This document shows, piece after piece, positions 25,539-35,024 of a stretch of 64,000 bases of DNA. Location: contig JAETQH010000003.1 of assembly GCA_021770785.1 (NCBI GenBank), positions 1 through 64,000 of the forward strand, read 5' to 3'. The DNA is from Lachnospiraceae bacterium. Its GTDB lineage: Bacteria > Bacillota > Clostridia > Lachnospirales > Lachnospiraceae. The position numbers were made by a program, and so were the translations under genes. The notes beneath the pieces are model-generated. The model was given only the letters and a program-made list of their open reading frames with translations. It did not search any database and was not told the DNA's origin. Position 1 is the stretch's first letter. Each line of letters begins with the position of its first letter.

Positions 25539-26192
25539 ATGAAGTTTTTTATTGACACAGCAAATGTAGAGGATATCCGCAAGGCAAATGATATGGGGGT
25601 TATCTGCGGCGTTACCACAAACCCGTCCCTCATTGCAAAAGAGGGAAGAGACTTTAACCAGGTCATCAGGGAGATTACAACCATCGTAGACGGACCCATC
25701 AGCGGCGAGGTAAAGGCAACCACCGTAGATGCGGAGGGCATGATTAACGAGGGACGTGAGATTGCCAAAATCCATCCCAACATGGTAGTCAAAATCCCCA
25801 TGACTGTGGAAGGCTTAAAGGCAACCAAGGTATTATCCTCCGAGGGCATCAAAACCAACGTAACCTTAATTTTTTCCGCAAATCAGGCGCTTTTGGCAGC
25901 AAGGGCAGGCGCAACCTATGTGTCACCGTTCTTAGGAAGGTTAGATGATATCAACATGGCAGGTATTGACCTGATTCAGGATATCGTACAGATTTTTGAT
26001 AATTACGGCTTAGAGACGGAAATCATCGCAGCCTCTGTCCGCAACCCGATCCACGTAACAGACTGTGCACTGGCAGGGGCACATATCGCCACGGTTCCTT
26101 ACGCAGTTATCGAGCAGATGACAAAACATCCGCTGACAGATGCAGGAATCGAGAAGTTCCAAAGTGACTACAGGAAAGTTTTTGGAGAGTAA
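25539..26192 (+). CDS. Transaldolase / fructose-6-phosphate aldolase-like protein (TalC/FSA family)
   Basis: The 217-residue product is the short transaldolase type: [16 protein letters not shown] at the start, [13 protein letters not shown], the Schiff-base lysine K85 in VVKIPMT, and [10 protein letters not shown]. Members transfer or release dihydroxyacetone units in the non-oxidative pentose phosphate pathway; some act as fructose-6-phosphate aldolases, and sequence alone does not separate the two. The gene lies between a pentulose kinase and split transketolase, so transaldolase is the more likely role. AAGGAGAAGAG precedes the ATG. The next gene starts 12 bp after its stop. Confidence 0.92.
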   Translation: MKFFIDTANVEDIRKANDMGVICGVTTNPSLIAKEGRDFNQVIREITTIVDGPISGEVKATTVDAEGMINEGREIAKIHPNMVVKIPMTVEGLKATKVLSSEGIKTNVTLIFSANQALLAARAGATYVSPFLGRLDDINMAGIDLIQDIVQIFDNYGLETEIIAASVRNPIHVTDCALAGAHIATVPYAVIEQMTKHPLTDAGIEKFQSDYRKVFGE

Positions 26193-26204
26193 AGGAGAAA
26201 TCAG

Positions 26205-27041
26205 ATGAATAAGACAGAGCTTGAAAAAACGGCTGTGGAGGTGCGCAAGGGCATTGTCACCGCCACCCATGCCGCAAAATGCGGTCATCCCGGCGGTTCC
26301 CTTTCCGCAGCGGACATTTTTACATATTTGTATTTTGAAGAAATGAATATTGATCCCAAGGAGCCGAAAAAAGAGGGCAGGGACCGTTTTGTACTGTCTA
26401 AGGGACATACGGCACCGGGGCTATATTCTGTGCTGGCAAACCGGGGATATTTTCCGGTGGAGGATTTAAAGACACTGCGCCATACTGGCTCTTATCTGCA
26501 GGGACATCCGGATATGAAGCATATCCCGGGCGTGGATATGTCCTCCGGTTCCTTAGGACAGGGGCTTTCCGCAGCAGTAGGGATGGCCCTCGCAGGGAAA
26601 ATGGACGGAAAGGATTACCGTGTCTATGTCCTCTGCGGTGACGGGGAAATCGAGGAGGGACAGATCTGGGAGGCATCTATGTTTGCGGGATACCGGAAAC
26701 TAGACAATCTGGTGCTTATCGTAGACAACAACAATCTGCAGATTGACGGTCCAATCGGCGAAGTTTGTTCTCCCTATCCCATCGACAAAAAATTTGAGGC
26801 ATTCAATTTCCATGTGATTAATATAGACGGAAATGACTTTGACGAGTTGGAAAAAGCCTTTCAGGAGGCAAGGGAAACCAAGGGAATGCCCACTGCAATC
26901 ATTGCCCATACCTTAAAGGGAAAGGGCGTCTCTTATATGGAGAATCAGGTAGACTGGCACGGCAAGGCGCCTAATGATCAGGAGTATGAGATTGCCATGG
27001 AAGAATTACAGAAAGCAGGTGAAGCATTATGTCAGAAGTAA
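26205..27041 (+). CDS. Transketolase, N-terminal subunit
   Basis: The 278-residue subunit carries the thiamine diphosphate and metal site: GHPGGSLSAADI, GSLGQGLSAAVGMAL and CGDGEIEEGQIWEA with NNNLQIDG. It corresponds to the first half of classical transketolase and needs the next gene product to be active. Together they move two-carbon units between sugar phosphates. Its last 13 bases overlap the C-terminal subunit gene, so equal production is likely. Confidence 0.95.
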   Translation: MNKTELEKTAVEVRKGIVTATHAAKCGHPGGSLSAADIFTYLYFEEMNIDPKEPKKEGRDRFVLSKGHTAPGLYSVLANRGYFPVEDLKTLRHTGSYLQGHPDMKHIPGVDMSSGSLGQGLSAAVGMALAGKMDGKDYRVYVLCGDGEIEEGQIWEASMFAGYRKLDNLVLIVDNNNLQIDGPIGEVCSPYPIDKKFEAFNFHVINIDGNDFDELEKAFQEARETKGMPTAIIAHTLKGKGVSYMENQVDWHGKAPNDQEYEIAMEELQKAGEALCQK

Positions 27042-27997
27042 GAATCAACACAGGTGTTGTTCCAATGGTAGCAACCAGGGAAAGCTATGGCAATGCTTTA
27101 GTTGAGCTGGGAAAAGAAAAGGAAAATCTTGTGGTGCTAGACGCAGACCTTGCAGCAGCCACAAAGACGGGGATTTTTAAAAAGGCGTTCCCGGAGCGTC
27201 ACATTGACTGCGGGATTGCGGAGGCAAATATGACAGGCATTGCAGCAGGACTTTCTACCTGCGGGAAAGTGCCCTTTATCAGCACCTTTGCCATGTTTGC
27301 AGCAGGGCGTTCCTATGAACAGGTGCGCAACTCCATCGGTTATCCCCATCTGAATGTAAAAATCGGTGCAACCCATGCAGGAATTTCCGTAGGTGAGGAC
27401 GGGGCTTCCCACCAGTGCAATGAGGATATCGGTCTGATGCGTGAAATTCCCGGCATGGTGATTATCAATCCCAGCGACGATGTGGAGGCAAGGGCAGCCG
27501 TCCGTGCCGCATATGAGCATGAGGGTCCGGTGTATTTAAGATTCGGACGGCTTGCGGTTCCTGTTATCAATGATAACCCGGAATATCAATTTGAAATCGG
27601 GAAAGGCGTAGAGCTGCGCAAGGGAAAGGACTGTACGGTTATCGCCACCGGGCTTTGCGTTTCCGAGTCTCTGCGCGCCGCAGAAATGTTAGCGGAAAAG
27701 GGCGTGGACGCACAGGTCATCAATATTCACACCATCAAACCGTTAGACGAGGAATTAATCCTTGCGGCAGCAAAACAGACCGGACGCATTTTCACCGTGG
27801 AAGAGCATTCCATTATCGGCGGTTTAGGCAGTGCAGTGGCAGAGCTGCTCTCCGAAAAATGTCCTACCAGAGTAACCAGAATCGGTGTCAACGACGTGTT
27901 CGGTGAGTCCGGTCCTGCCAAGGAGCTTCTGCACAAATACGAATTAGACGCAGAGGGAATTGCGAACTGCATTGCAGCCGCTATGCAGGAAAAATAG
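27029..27997 (+). CDS. Transketolase, C-terminal subunit
   Basis: The 322-residue subunit has the pyrimidine-binding domain ([31 protein letters not shown] with the catalytic Glu) and the C-terminal domain ([18 protein letters not shown]). Split transketolases of this length are common in Firmicutes. It overlaps the N-terminal subunit gene by 13 bp, and the 4-epimerase gene follows after 16 bp. Confidence 0.95.
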   Translation: MSEVRINTGVVPMVATRESYGNALVELGKEKENLVVLDADLAAATKTGIFKKAFPERHIDCGIAEANMTGIAAGLSTCGKVPFISTFAMFAAGRSYEQVRNSIGYPHLNVKIGATHAGISVGEDGASHQCNEDIGLMREIPGMVIINPSDDVEARAAVRAAYEHEGPVYLRFGRLAVPVINDNPEYQFEIGKGVELRKGKDCTVIATGLCVSESLRAAEMLAEKGVDAQVINIHTIKPLDEELILAAAKQTGRIFTVEEHSIIGGLGSAVAELLSEKCPTRVTRIGVNDVFGESGPAKELLHKYELDAEGIANCIAAAMQEK

Positions 27998-28013
27998 ACA
28001 GGGGGAAGGGGCT

Positions 28014-28709
28014 ATGTTAGAAGGGTTGAAAAAACAGGTCTATGAAGCAAATATGGAGCTTCCCCGCCGGGGACTCATTACCTATACCTGGGGAAATGTC
28101 AGCGGAATCGACAGGGAGACGGGATATTTTGTGATTAAACCCAGCGGCGTGGACTATGATGCGCTGACGCCGGAGGATATGGTTGTCATGGATTTAGAGG
28201 GCAATAAAATCGAAGGAAAATACAAGCCGTCCTCCGATACCGCTACCCATTTGGAGCTTTATAAAAAATATCAGGAAATCGGCGGCATTGTACATACCCA
28301 TTCCCCGGAGGCGGTGGCATGGGCGCAGGCGGGCAGGGATATCCCTCTTTACGGAACCACCCATGCAGATTATTTCTTCGGTCCGATTCCCTGTGCGAGA
28401 AATCTTAACCCGGAGGAAATCGAAGAGGCTTATGAGAAAAATACGGGGCTTGTGATTATTGAAACATTTGAGAACCGGGGGCTTATGCCTATGTATACTC
28501 CGGCGGTGCTCTGTGCAAACCACGGTCCCTTTACCTGGGGAAAAGACGCGGCGGAGGCAGTGCACAACGCTGTTGTCTTAGAGGAAGTGGCTAAGATGGC
28601 AAGAAATACGGAGCTTATCAATCCGAAGGTTCTTCCGGCACCGGACTGTATTAAGGAGAAGCATTTTTACCGGAAGCATGGGGCGAATGCTTATTATGGG
28701 CAGGATTAG
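28014..28709 (+). CDS. araD: L-ribulose-5-phosphate 4-epimerase
   Basis: AraD interconverts L-ribulose 5-phosphate and D-xylulose 5-phosphate. The 231-residue product has the class II aldolase/epimerase fold with [31 protein letters not shown] and the zinc-binding [12 protein letters not shown], followed by [10 protein letters not shown], all typical of AraD. Length matches the family. ATG 28014 is preceded by GGGGGAAGGGG; an upstream in-frame start at 27960 lies inside the previous gene. The product feeds D-xylulose 5-phosphate to the transketolase and aldolase encoded just before it. Confidence 0.93.
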   Translation: MLEGLKKQVYEANMELPRRGLITYTWGNVSGIDRETGYFVIKPSGVDYDALTPEDMVVMDLEGNKIEGKYKPSSDTATHLELYKKYQEIGGIVHTHSPEAVAWAQAGRDIPLYGTTHADYFFGPIPCARNLNPEEIEEAYEKNTGLVIIETFENRGLMPMYTPAVLCANHGPFTWGKDAAEAVHNAVVLEEVAKMARNTELINPKVLPAPDCIKEKHFYRKHGANAYYGQD

Positions 28710-28731
28710 AAGGCAGATTTAAGGAGAACAT

Positions 28732-29163
28732 ATGACGAATCAGGAAAAAATCAGGGAAATTGACGAGGCATTAGCGGCGGGAAATACGGCATTAAATGCC
28801 CTAAGCCGTGCAGAGAGCAGTATCAGCGGAGCGAAAGGCTTTGGTATCTGGGATATGTTGGGAGGGGGCTTTATCAGCGGTCTTTTGAAGCACTCCCAGA
28901 TGGACGATGCCCAGAGATATGTCAATGAAGCGAATGACGCCCTGCGGCGTTTTCAAAAGGAACTGGCAGATATCAACATTAATATCAATTACGGAGTTTC
29001 CTTTGACGGCATTACAAAAGCCTTTGATATTTTCTGCGATAATTTGTTAGTGGATGCGTTGATTCAGTCAAGGATTCATGATACCCAGAAAAACATTGTC
29101 CAGACAAAACAACAGGTGCAGTCAGCCATGACCATGCTAAGGAATATGCGAAACCAGTTATAA
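28732..29163 (+). CDS. Conserved hypothetical helical protein
   Basis: The 143-residue product is alpha-helical, with a glycine-rich patch (GAKGFGIWDMLGGGFISGLLKHSQMDDA) after about 30 residues and a charged, coiled-coil-like C-terminus. No catalytic motif or signal peptide is seen. A good AAGGAG site precedes the ATG, and a strong terminator follows, so it is a real gene at the end of the pentose operon, though it may be unrelated in function. I do not recognise the family. Confidence 0.8.
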   Translation: MTNQEKIREIDEALAAGNTALNALSRAESSISGAKGFGIWDMLGGGFISGLLKHSQMDDAQRYVNEANDALRRFQKELADINININYGVSFDGITKAFDIFCDNLLVDALIQSRIHDTQKNIVQTKQQVQSAMTMLRNMRNQL

Positions 29164-29181
29164 AATAAAAAAATGAATGGC

Positions 29182-29227
29182 TTAGCCCGTTTTTTCAAGA
29201 ATGTATATTTTTGAAAAGGCGGGCTAA
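29182..29227 (+). terminator. Large terminator-like hairpin
   Basis: TTAGCCCG (29182-29189) pairs with CGGGCTAA (29220-29227), and the inner TTTTCAA pairs with TTGAAAA. It follows the helical hypothetical gene after 18 bp. It lacks a long T-run, but its position is right. Confidence 0.7.
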
Positions 29228-29336
29228 AACTATGTAAAGAATTAGGACAGGATATTGTTGTTAAAAGAGCTGTCAGAGAATGGGGCAGTTTAGGAATGGC
29301 TGCTGAAATTTATCATAGGAAAAAAGGAGTGAGACG

Positions 29337-30734
29337 GTGCAGGGAGAACAGACAGAAGAACGTCCCTTTGGCATAAAAGACAAAGTGGGCTATTTATTGG
29401 GAGATTTGGGAAATGATTTTTCATTTCAGATGGCAGCATCCTATCTGATGGTATTTTACACAAAGGTTTTAGGACTTGCTGCCGGAATGGTGGGGACGCT
29501 GTTCCTTGCGGCAAGGCTGGTGGACGCATTTACAGATGTGGGAATGGGAAATCTCTGTGACAATGCCAGAAACCAGAGGGACGGCAGATTCCGTCCCTGG
29601 ATCAAGCGGATGGCAATCCCCGTGGCGTTAGCCAGCGTGGCGATGTACAATTACTTTGCGGCGGACTGGCCTTACGGGGCAAAGATAGCGTACGTGATTA
29701 TCACCTACATTTTATGGGGGAGTATCTGTTATACCGGAATCAATATTCCCTATGGTTCCATGGCATCCGTGATTACCGGGGATGCGGGGGAGCGGACCAG
29801 CCTTTCCACCTTCCGTACCATGGGCGCCATGTTTGCGGGGGTGTTTGTGGGGATTGTGACGCCGATGATTGTTTATGTAAAGGACGCAGAGGGAAATGAT
29901 GTTCCAAACGGACCGAGATTCCTTTTAGTGGCGGCAGTCTTTGCGGTTTTTGCCGTTGTCTGTTATTATTGCTGTTACAAATTTTGCCGGGAGCGGGTGG
30001 AACTGCCTCAGGCGAAGAGCGAGGAAAAAAATACTCTGTTTACGGATTTGAAGGAATTGTTAAAGGACAAAGCTTTTCTTGCCGTTATGTTAGGGGCGCT
30101 GCTGTCACTGGTGGCAAATCTTTCCGTTTCTGCGCTGAACCAGTATTTGTTTTTGGACTATTTCGGCGATACGGGATATCTCGCCTGGGTTAGTGTGATT
30201 ACTCTGGTGGCAACGCTGGTGGTTGCCCCCTTTGGCGGGAAAATCACAAAAAAATTCGGAAAAAAAGAAGCCGGAAGCGTATCGTTGCTTGCCACGGCGG
30301 CCATTTATATTCTAATTTATTTTTTCCACATTAAAAACCCGGTGGTATATCTAATCTGGCTGTTTTTCGGCTATTTAGCCGTGGGGTATTATACCGTGGT
30401 TACCTGGGCGTTTCTGTCTGACGTGATTGACAATTACCAGGTGCAGACCGGAAGGAGAAAGGACGGGACGGTGTATGCCGTATATTCCTTTTCCAGAAAA
30501 TTAGGGCAGGCGCTTGCCGGGGGAATCGGCGGTTGGGCATTAGCGATGATCGGTTATAACGAGACGGCCAAGGTGCAGACGGAGGCAGTGCGGGAGAGTA
30601 TTTATGGGATTTCCATATGGATTCCCGCCGTAAGCTTTCTGGTGGGAGGGCTGCTGCTGCTCTATATGTATCCTCTTACCCGGGCGAAGGTGGAGGAAAA
30701 CCAGCGGCTGATAAAGGAAAATGCGGGGCACTGA
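29337..30734 (+). CDS. GPH-family sugar:cation symporter (MFS)
   Basis: The 465-residue carrier has about twelve membrane segments and the family loop ARLVDAFTDVGMGNLCDNARNQRDGRFRPWIKR with the cation-binding aspartates. It is a second member of the family, less A/T-rich than the one at 18.4 kb. It starts with GTG, with AGGAG seven bases upstream. It follows the pentose operon after a terminator, so arabinose, a xyloside or a uronide is a reasonable cargo, but nothing in the sequence proves it. A terminator follows. Confidence 0.88.
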   Translation: MQGEQTEERPFGIKDKVGYLLGDLGNDFSFQMAASYLMVFYTKVLGLAAGMVGTLFLAARLVDAFTDVGMGNLCDNARNQRDGRFRPWIKRMAIPVALASVAMYNYFAADWPYGAKIAYVIITYILWGSICYTGINIPYGSMASVITGDAGERTSLSTFRTMGAMFAGVFVGIVTPMIVYVKDAEGNDVPNGPRFLLVAAVFAVFAVVCYYCCYKFCRERVELPQAKSEEKNTLFTDLKELLKDKAFLAVMLGALLSLVANLSVSALNQYLFLDYFGDTGYLAWVSVITLVATLVVAPFGGKITKKFGKKEAGSVSLLATAAIYILIYFFHIKNPVVYLIWLFFGYLAVGYYTVVTWAFLSDVIDNYQVQTGRRKDGTVYAVYSFSRKLGQALAGGIGGWALAMIGYNETAKVQTEAVRESIYGISIWIPAVSFLVGGLLLLYMYPLTRAKVEENQRLIKENAGH

Positions 30735-30765
30735 GAACGATTGTTCCTGAAAAATTACGGAAACG

Positions 30766-30807
30766 AATGCGGGGCGGTTTGCTCCGCATTTTTAAATGTG
30801 ATATAAT
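30766..30807 (+). promoter_or_regulatory. Terminator of the symporter and promoter of tdk-addBA
   Basis: AATGCGGGGC (30766-30775) pairs with GCTCCGCATT (30781-30790), followed by a T-run. Overlapping it, TTGCTC (30779-30784) and TATAAT (30802-30807) are 17 bp apart and precede the thymidine kinase gene. Confidence 0.7.
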
Positions 30808-30856
30808 TTTTATCAGTTTAAATGAAGGTATAAGACAGAAAGGAACCGACAAAAAA

Positions 30857-31441
30857 ATGGCAAAATTATATTTCCGTTACGGCGCCATGGGCAGCTCCAA
30901 AACAGCCAATGCCCTGATGGTGGAATACAATTACAGAGAACGGGGGAAGAGGGCGCTGTTAGCAAAGCCCGCCGCCGACACCAGGGACGGGGAAAAAATT
31001 ATCAGCTCCCGCATGGGATTAGAAGAGCGGTGTATCTGGACGGAAGAATTAGTGGAAATGAGCGAAGAAGATCTGTTATCCTATGACTGTATCATTGTGG
31101 ACGAAGCGCAGTTCTGCACCAAGGAACAGATAGAGTTTTTCGTCCATCTGGTGGACGATTTGGAGATTCCTGTTATCTGTTACGGGCTGCGGGCGGACTT
31201 TCAGAACAATTTATTTCCCGGCAGCCTGTGGCTTTTAGCCTGGGCGGATGAAATCGAGGAAATCAAAACCGTCTGCTGGTGCGGCAGGGCAGCAAAATGC
31301 AATGCCAGATTTAACGAAAAAGGAATTGTCCGGGAAGGCGCCCAGGTGGTGCTAGGAGGAAATGATTCCTATATCGCCCTTTGCAGAAAGCATTTGAGGG
31401 AGGGCAATTTGGGACCGGATTTTAAGCCGGAACGCGGATAA
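30857..31441 (+). CDS. tdk: Thymidine kinase
   Basis: Tdk phosphorylates thymidine with ATP in nucleotide salvage. The 194-residue product has the P-loop FRYGAMGSSKTANAL, the DEAQF motif (VDEAQFCTKEQI) with the catalytic Glu region, and zinc-binding cysteines (CWCGRAAKCNARF, ALCRKH). This is the bacterial type II family, usually about 190-200 residues. ATG 30857 follows AAAGGA. It is followed after 52 bp by addB and may share its transcript. Confidence 0.95.
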   Translation: MAKLYFRYGAMGSSKTANALMVEYNYRERGKRALLAKPAADTRDGEKIISSRMGLEERCIWTEELVEMSEEDLLSYDCIIVDEAQFCTKEQIEFFVHLVDDLEIPVICYGLRADFQNNLFPGSLWLLAWADEIEEIKTVCWCGRAAKCNARFNEKGIVREGAQVVLGGNDSYIALCRKHLREGNLGPDFKPERG

Positions 31442-31493
31442 ATGGGGAAAAGAGAAGCAAGACACCCAGACCTGTCAGAGTAAGGAGAAGAAT

Positions 31494-34400
31494 ATGTCGT
31501 TACAGTTTGTCTTTGGAAATTCCGGCAGCGGAAAATCCGGTTATTTATATGAAAACATATTAGAACAGGCGGCAGGGCAGCCGGATAAAAATTTTTTAGT
31601 GTTAGTGCCGGAGCAGTTTACCATGCAGACCCAGCGGGAGCTTGTGGAACGGCAGAGCCGCCATGCCATTATGAATGTGGACGTGCTCAGCTTTGCCCGT
31701 CTCGCTTACCGTGTCTTTGATGAACTGGGAAAACAGGACTTGGTGGTGTTAGAGGAAACCGGAAAGAATCTAGTGCTTCGGAAAGTGGCGGAGCAGAAAA
31801 AGCCGGAGTTAAGGGTGCTAGGCGGAAACATGAACAAAATGGGCTATGTCAGCGAGGTGAAATCCCTGATTTCCGAGCTGACCCAGTACAACATTACGCC
31901 GGAGCTTTTGGAGGAATTTTTAGGACAGGCCGGGATCGGAGAGGCGTTGCGGTTAAAAATGCAGGATGTCCTTACCATGTACCGGGGCTTTGCAGAGTAC
32001 ATGGAGGGAAAATTTATCACGGCGGAGGAAGTGCTTGCCCTGCTCTGTGATGTGGCGGAGGAATCGGAAATTTTGAGAAACAGCGTCATTGTCTTTGATG
32101 AGTTCACCGGATTCACCCCTATTCAGAACCGTCTGATGAAAAAGCTCATGCAGATTTCGGAAAAAATCATGGTTTCCGTCACCATCGACACCAGAGAGGA
32201 TTTCTACCACAGCAGGGGGATTCACGAGCTTTTTGCCATGAGTAAAAAGACGGTGGAAAATCTGCAGAAAATGGCGATGGAATTACATATCCCCGTGGAG
32301 GAGCCGGTGGTGCTGCCTACCGGGGAAAAGCGGCGTTATGCGGGGGCGCCGGATTTGTTTTTCATGGAGCAGAATCTGTTCCGGTACGGGAAAGCCTCCG
32401 TAAGCTCTGCCGTTTGGGAGAAAATTTCAGGAAAAGGCGAAGCTGCCGGAAAACAAAAACCGGAGCATATCAGCATTACCGGATTAAAAAATCCCAGGGA
32501 GGAATTAAAGTTTGCGGCACGTCAGATTACACAGCTAGTCCGGGAGCAGGGCTATTGCTACAAGGATATGGCGGTGGTGACAGGAGATGTGGCGCAGTAT
32601 GCCAACTATGTGCCGGAAATTTTTGAAAAATACGATATTCCCTACTTCATTGACCAGACGAAAAATATTTTATTTCATCCTTTTATCGAATGTATCCGTG
32701 CCATGTTAGAGATTGTGGAGCAGGATTTTTCCTATGAAAGTGTCTTTCGCTTCCTGCGCTGCGGGCTGGCGGAGAATTTGTTAAAGTGCAAAGAGAACGG
32801 TTCCGTGACAGAGGAAAAAGATAGTGTCGCAAAGGAGGGGAAGAATCTTCTGACGGAGGAGGACATTGACGAGCTGGAAAATTATGTACTGGCAAAGGGC
32901 ATTCGCGGGAGTTCCAAATGGAAGCAGGATTGGACATTTGTTGTGGCTTCGGAAACCCTTCTTGACATGGCTCGGCTAAACGAAGTGAGGGAAGCGCTTT
33001 ATCAGAGCTTTCGGCCTCTTTTAGAAGTGTTTCGGGGACAAAAAGCGGACGTGAAAACCCAGACCTATGTGCTTTACTGCCTGATTCGGGATTTGGAGTT
33101 AGAAGCCCTGTTAAAAAGGCGGGAGGAAGAACTGGCAGGGGCAAAGGAAGTGCAGGCGATGACAAGGGCGAAGGAGTATGCCCAGATTTATAAAATCGTC
33201 ATGGATTTGTTAGATAAAGTGACGGCGCTTTTGGGAGAGGAAACCATCTCCATCCGGGAATACAGCGATATTTTAGACGCCGGATTTGAGGCGGCAAAGG
33301 TGGGGGTGATACCGCCGGGCAACGATAAGGTGATTATCGGGGACATTGAGAGAACCCGTTTGAACCATATCAAAATCCTGTTTTTTGTGGGGGTAAACGA
33401 CGGCGTAGTGCCGAAATCCGGCAGCCAGGGCGGTATTATTTCCCAGTTAGAGCGGGAGAAAATGACAGAGTGCAAGCTGGAATTAGCGCCGGGGGCAAGG
33501 GAAAAGGTTTTTATCCAGAAATTTTATCTCTACCTGAATATGACAAAGCCCTCCCACCGGCTCTATGTCACCTTTGCAAAGGTAAATTCCGACGGAAAGG
33601 CGCTGCGCCGCTCCTATCTGATTGGAACGCTGTTACATCTGTTTCCGGGGCTTTTAGTGGAAGAACCGCCGGAAACGGAACATGCAGACGAGATTTTGAC
33701 GCCGGAGAGTGCCCTGCAATTTTTCATCGAAGGGCTGCAAAACGGAGGCTTTTCGGAAACCTGGTTAGCGTTAGCGTCCTGGTATCTCTCGGATGAAACC
33801 TATCGGCAGAGGGCGGAAAGACTGCTTGAAGCAGCCTTTGAAAAACACAGTGATTCCCCCATCAGCCGTGCCGTGACTAAGGCGCTCTATGGGAATACGT
33901 TAGAAAACAGCGTCACACGATTAGAGCGGTTTGCCGCCTGCGCCTTTTCCCATTACCTGACCTACGGGCTGCTGCTTCGGGAACGGGAATTGCGGCAGTT
34001 TGCCAGTGTGGATATGGGAAATATTTATCATGATGTGTTAGAGCATTTTGCAAAGCGGGTGGAGGCATCTGAATACACCTGGTTTGACGCGCCAAAGGAG
34101 CAGCAGGAAATCTGGGTGGAAGAGAGCATGGAGGACGCCATCGCAGGCTACCGGGCGGCGGAGGTTTTTTCTGACGCAAGAAACCGGTATCTGCTAGAGC
34201 GGATGAAAAACACCGTCCGGCGCACCGTCTGGGCGTTACTTACCCAAATAAGAAAGGGAAAATTTACCCCAAACGGCTTTGAGGTTTCCTTTTCTCGGGC
34301 AAGTGATTTGGACGCCATTACCTTTACCCTGGGGGAAGAGGAAAAAATGCGTCTGCAGGGGAGGATTGACCGGATCGACACCTATGAGACGGAGGATAAG

Positions 34401-35024
34401 ATTTATGTGAAAATCATTGACTATAAATCAGGAAATACCTCCTTTTCCCTGCTTGGCCTTTACCACGGATTACAGTTACAGCTGGTGGTCTACTTAAATG
34501 CCGCCTTAGAGATGGTGAAAAAGCAGCATCCGGAAAAAACGGCGGAGCCCGCAGGCATTTTTTATTATCATGTCAGTGACCCTATGGTGGAGGGCAGCGG
34601 GACGGAGAGCGAGGAAGAAATCAGGAATGCCATCTTAGAGCAGTTAAAATTAAACGGTTTAGTCAACGACAATCCCGATGTGTACGGCGCCATGGACACA
34701 GAACTTTCCGGTAATTCCAGTGTAATTCCGGTGGGGTTAAAGGCGGACGGCTCCTTAAAGGCAACGTCAAAGGTGGCAAGCACCGATGAATTTGGCGTGA
34801 TGGGAGATTATGCAAAAAATCAGATGATACAGGCGGGAAAGCAGATTTTTGCGGGGGAGGCTTCAGTGCGTCCTTATCGGTTAGAGGACAAAACAGGCTG
34901 CGATTACTGCCCTTATCATACCGTCTGTGGCTTTGATGTGCGCCTGCCGGGATTTGAATACCGGAAATTAGAGAAATTTGACAGTGCGGAAGAGATTTTA
35001 GAGAAAATGAAAGGAACAGAGTGA
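31494..35024 (+). CDS. addB: ATP-dependent helicase/deoxyribonuclease subunit B
   Basis: AddB is one half of the AddAB helicase-nuclease, which resects DNA ends up to a Chi-like site so that RecA can start recombination. The 1176-residue product has an intact Walker A (GNSGSGKSGYL, about residue 10), a degenerate helicase body and a C-terminal RecB-type nuclease with VKIIDYKSGNTSF. The 4Fe-4S cysteines are present: one in ERFAACAFSHYL and three in CDYCPYHTVCGF near the end. AAGGAG precedes the ATG. The stop overlaps the addA start, which ensures equal synthesis. Confidence 0.96.
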   Translation: MSLQFVFGNSGSGKSGYLYENILEQAAGQPDKNFLVLVPEQFTMQTQRELVERQSRHAIMNVDVLSFARLAYRVFDELGKQDLVVLEETGKNLVLRKVAEQKKPELRVLGGNMNKMGYVSEVKSLISELTQYNITPELLEEFLGQAGIGEALRLKMQDVLTMYRGFAEYMEGKFITAEEVLALLCDVAEESEILRNSVIVFDEFTGFTPIQNRLMKKLMQISEKIMVSVTIDTREDFYHSRGIHELFAMSKKTVENLQKMAMELHIPVEEPVVLPTGEKRRYAGAPDLFFMEQNLFRYGKASVSSAVWEKISGKGEAAGKQKPEHISITGLKNPREELKFAARQITQLVREQGYCYKDMAVVTGDVAQYANYVPEIFEKYDIPYFIDQTKNILFHPFIECIRAMLEIVEQDFSYESVFRFLRCGLAENLLKCKENGSVTEEKDSVAKEGKNLLTEEDIDELENYVLAKGIRGSSKWKQDWTFVVASETLLDMARLNEVREALYQSFRPLLEVFRGQKADVKTQTYVLYCLIRDLELEALLKRREEELAGAKEVQAMTRAKEYAQIYKIVMDLLDKVTALLGEETISIREYSDILDAGFEAAKVGVIPPGNDKVIIGDIERTRLNHIKILFFVGVNDGVVPKSGSQGGIISQLEREKMTECKLELAPGAREKVFIQKFYLYLNMTKPSHRLYVTFAKVNSDGKALRRSYLIGTLLHLFPGLLVEEPPETEHADEILTPESALQFFIEGLQNGGFSETWLALASWYLSDETYRQRAERLLEAAFEKHSDSPISRAVTKALYGNTLENSVTRLERFAACAFSHYLTYGLLLRERELRQFASVDMGNIYHDVLEHFAKRVEASEYTWFDAPKEQQEIWVEESMEDAIAGYRAAEVFSDARNRYLLERMKNTVRRTVWALLTQIRKGKFTPNGFEVSFSRASDLDAITFTLGEEEKMRLQGRIDRIDTYETEDKIYVKIIDYKSGNTSFSLLGLYHGLQLQLVVYLNAALEMVKKQHPEKTAEPAGIFYYHVSDPMVEGSGTESEEEIRNAILEQLKLNGLVNDNPDVYGAMDTELSGNSSVIPVGLKADGSLKATSKVASTDEFGVMGDYAKNQMIQAGKQIFAGEASVRPYRLEDKTGCDYCPYHTVCGFDVRLPGFEYRKLEKFDSAEEILEKMKGTE

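Noticed and set aside
29230..29336. An open stretch of about 34 codons before the second GPH symporter reads KELGQDIVVKRAVREWGSLGMAAEIYHR
   Set aside because: It has no start codon or ribosome binding site in frame and no recognised family; it may be a remnant, but the evidence is too thin to annotate it.
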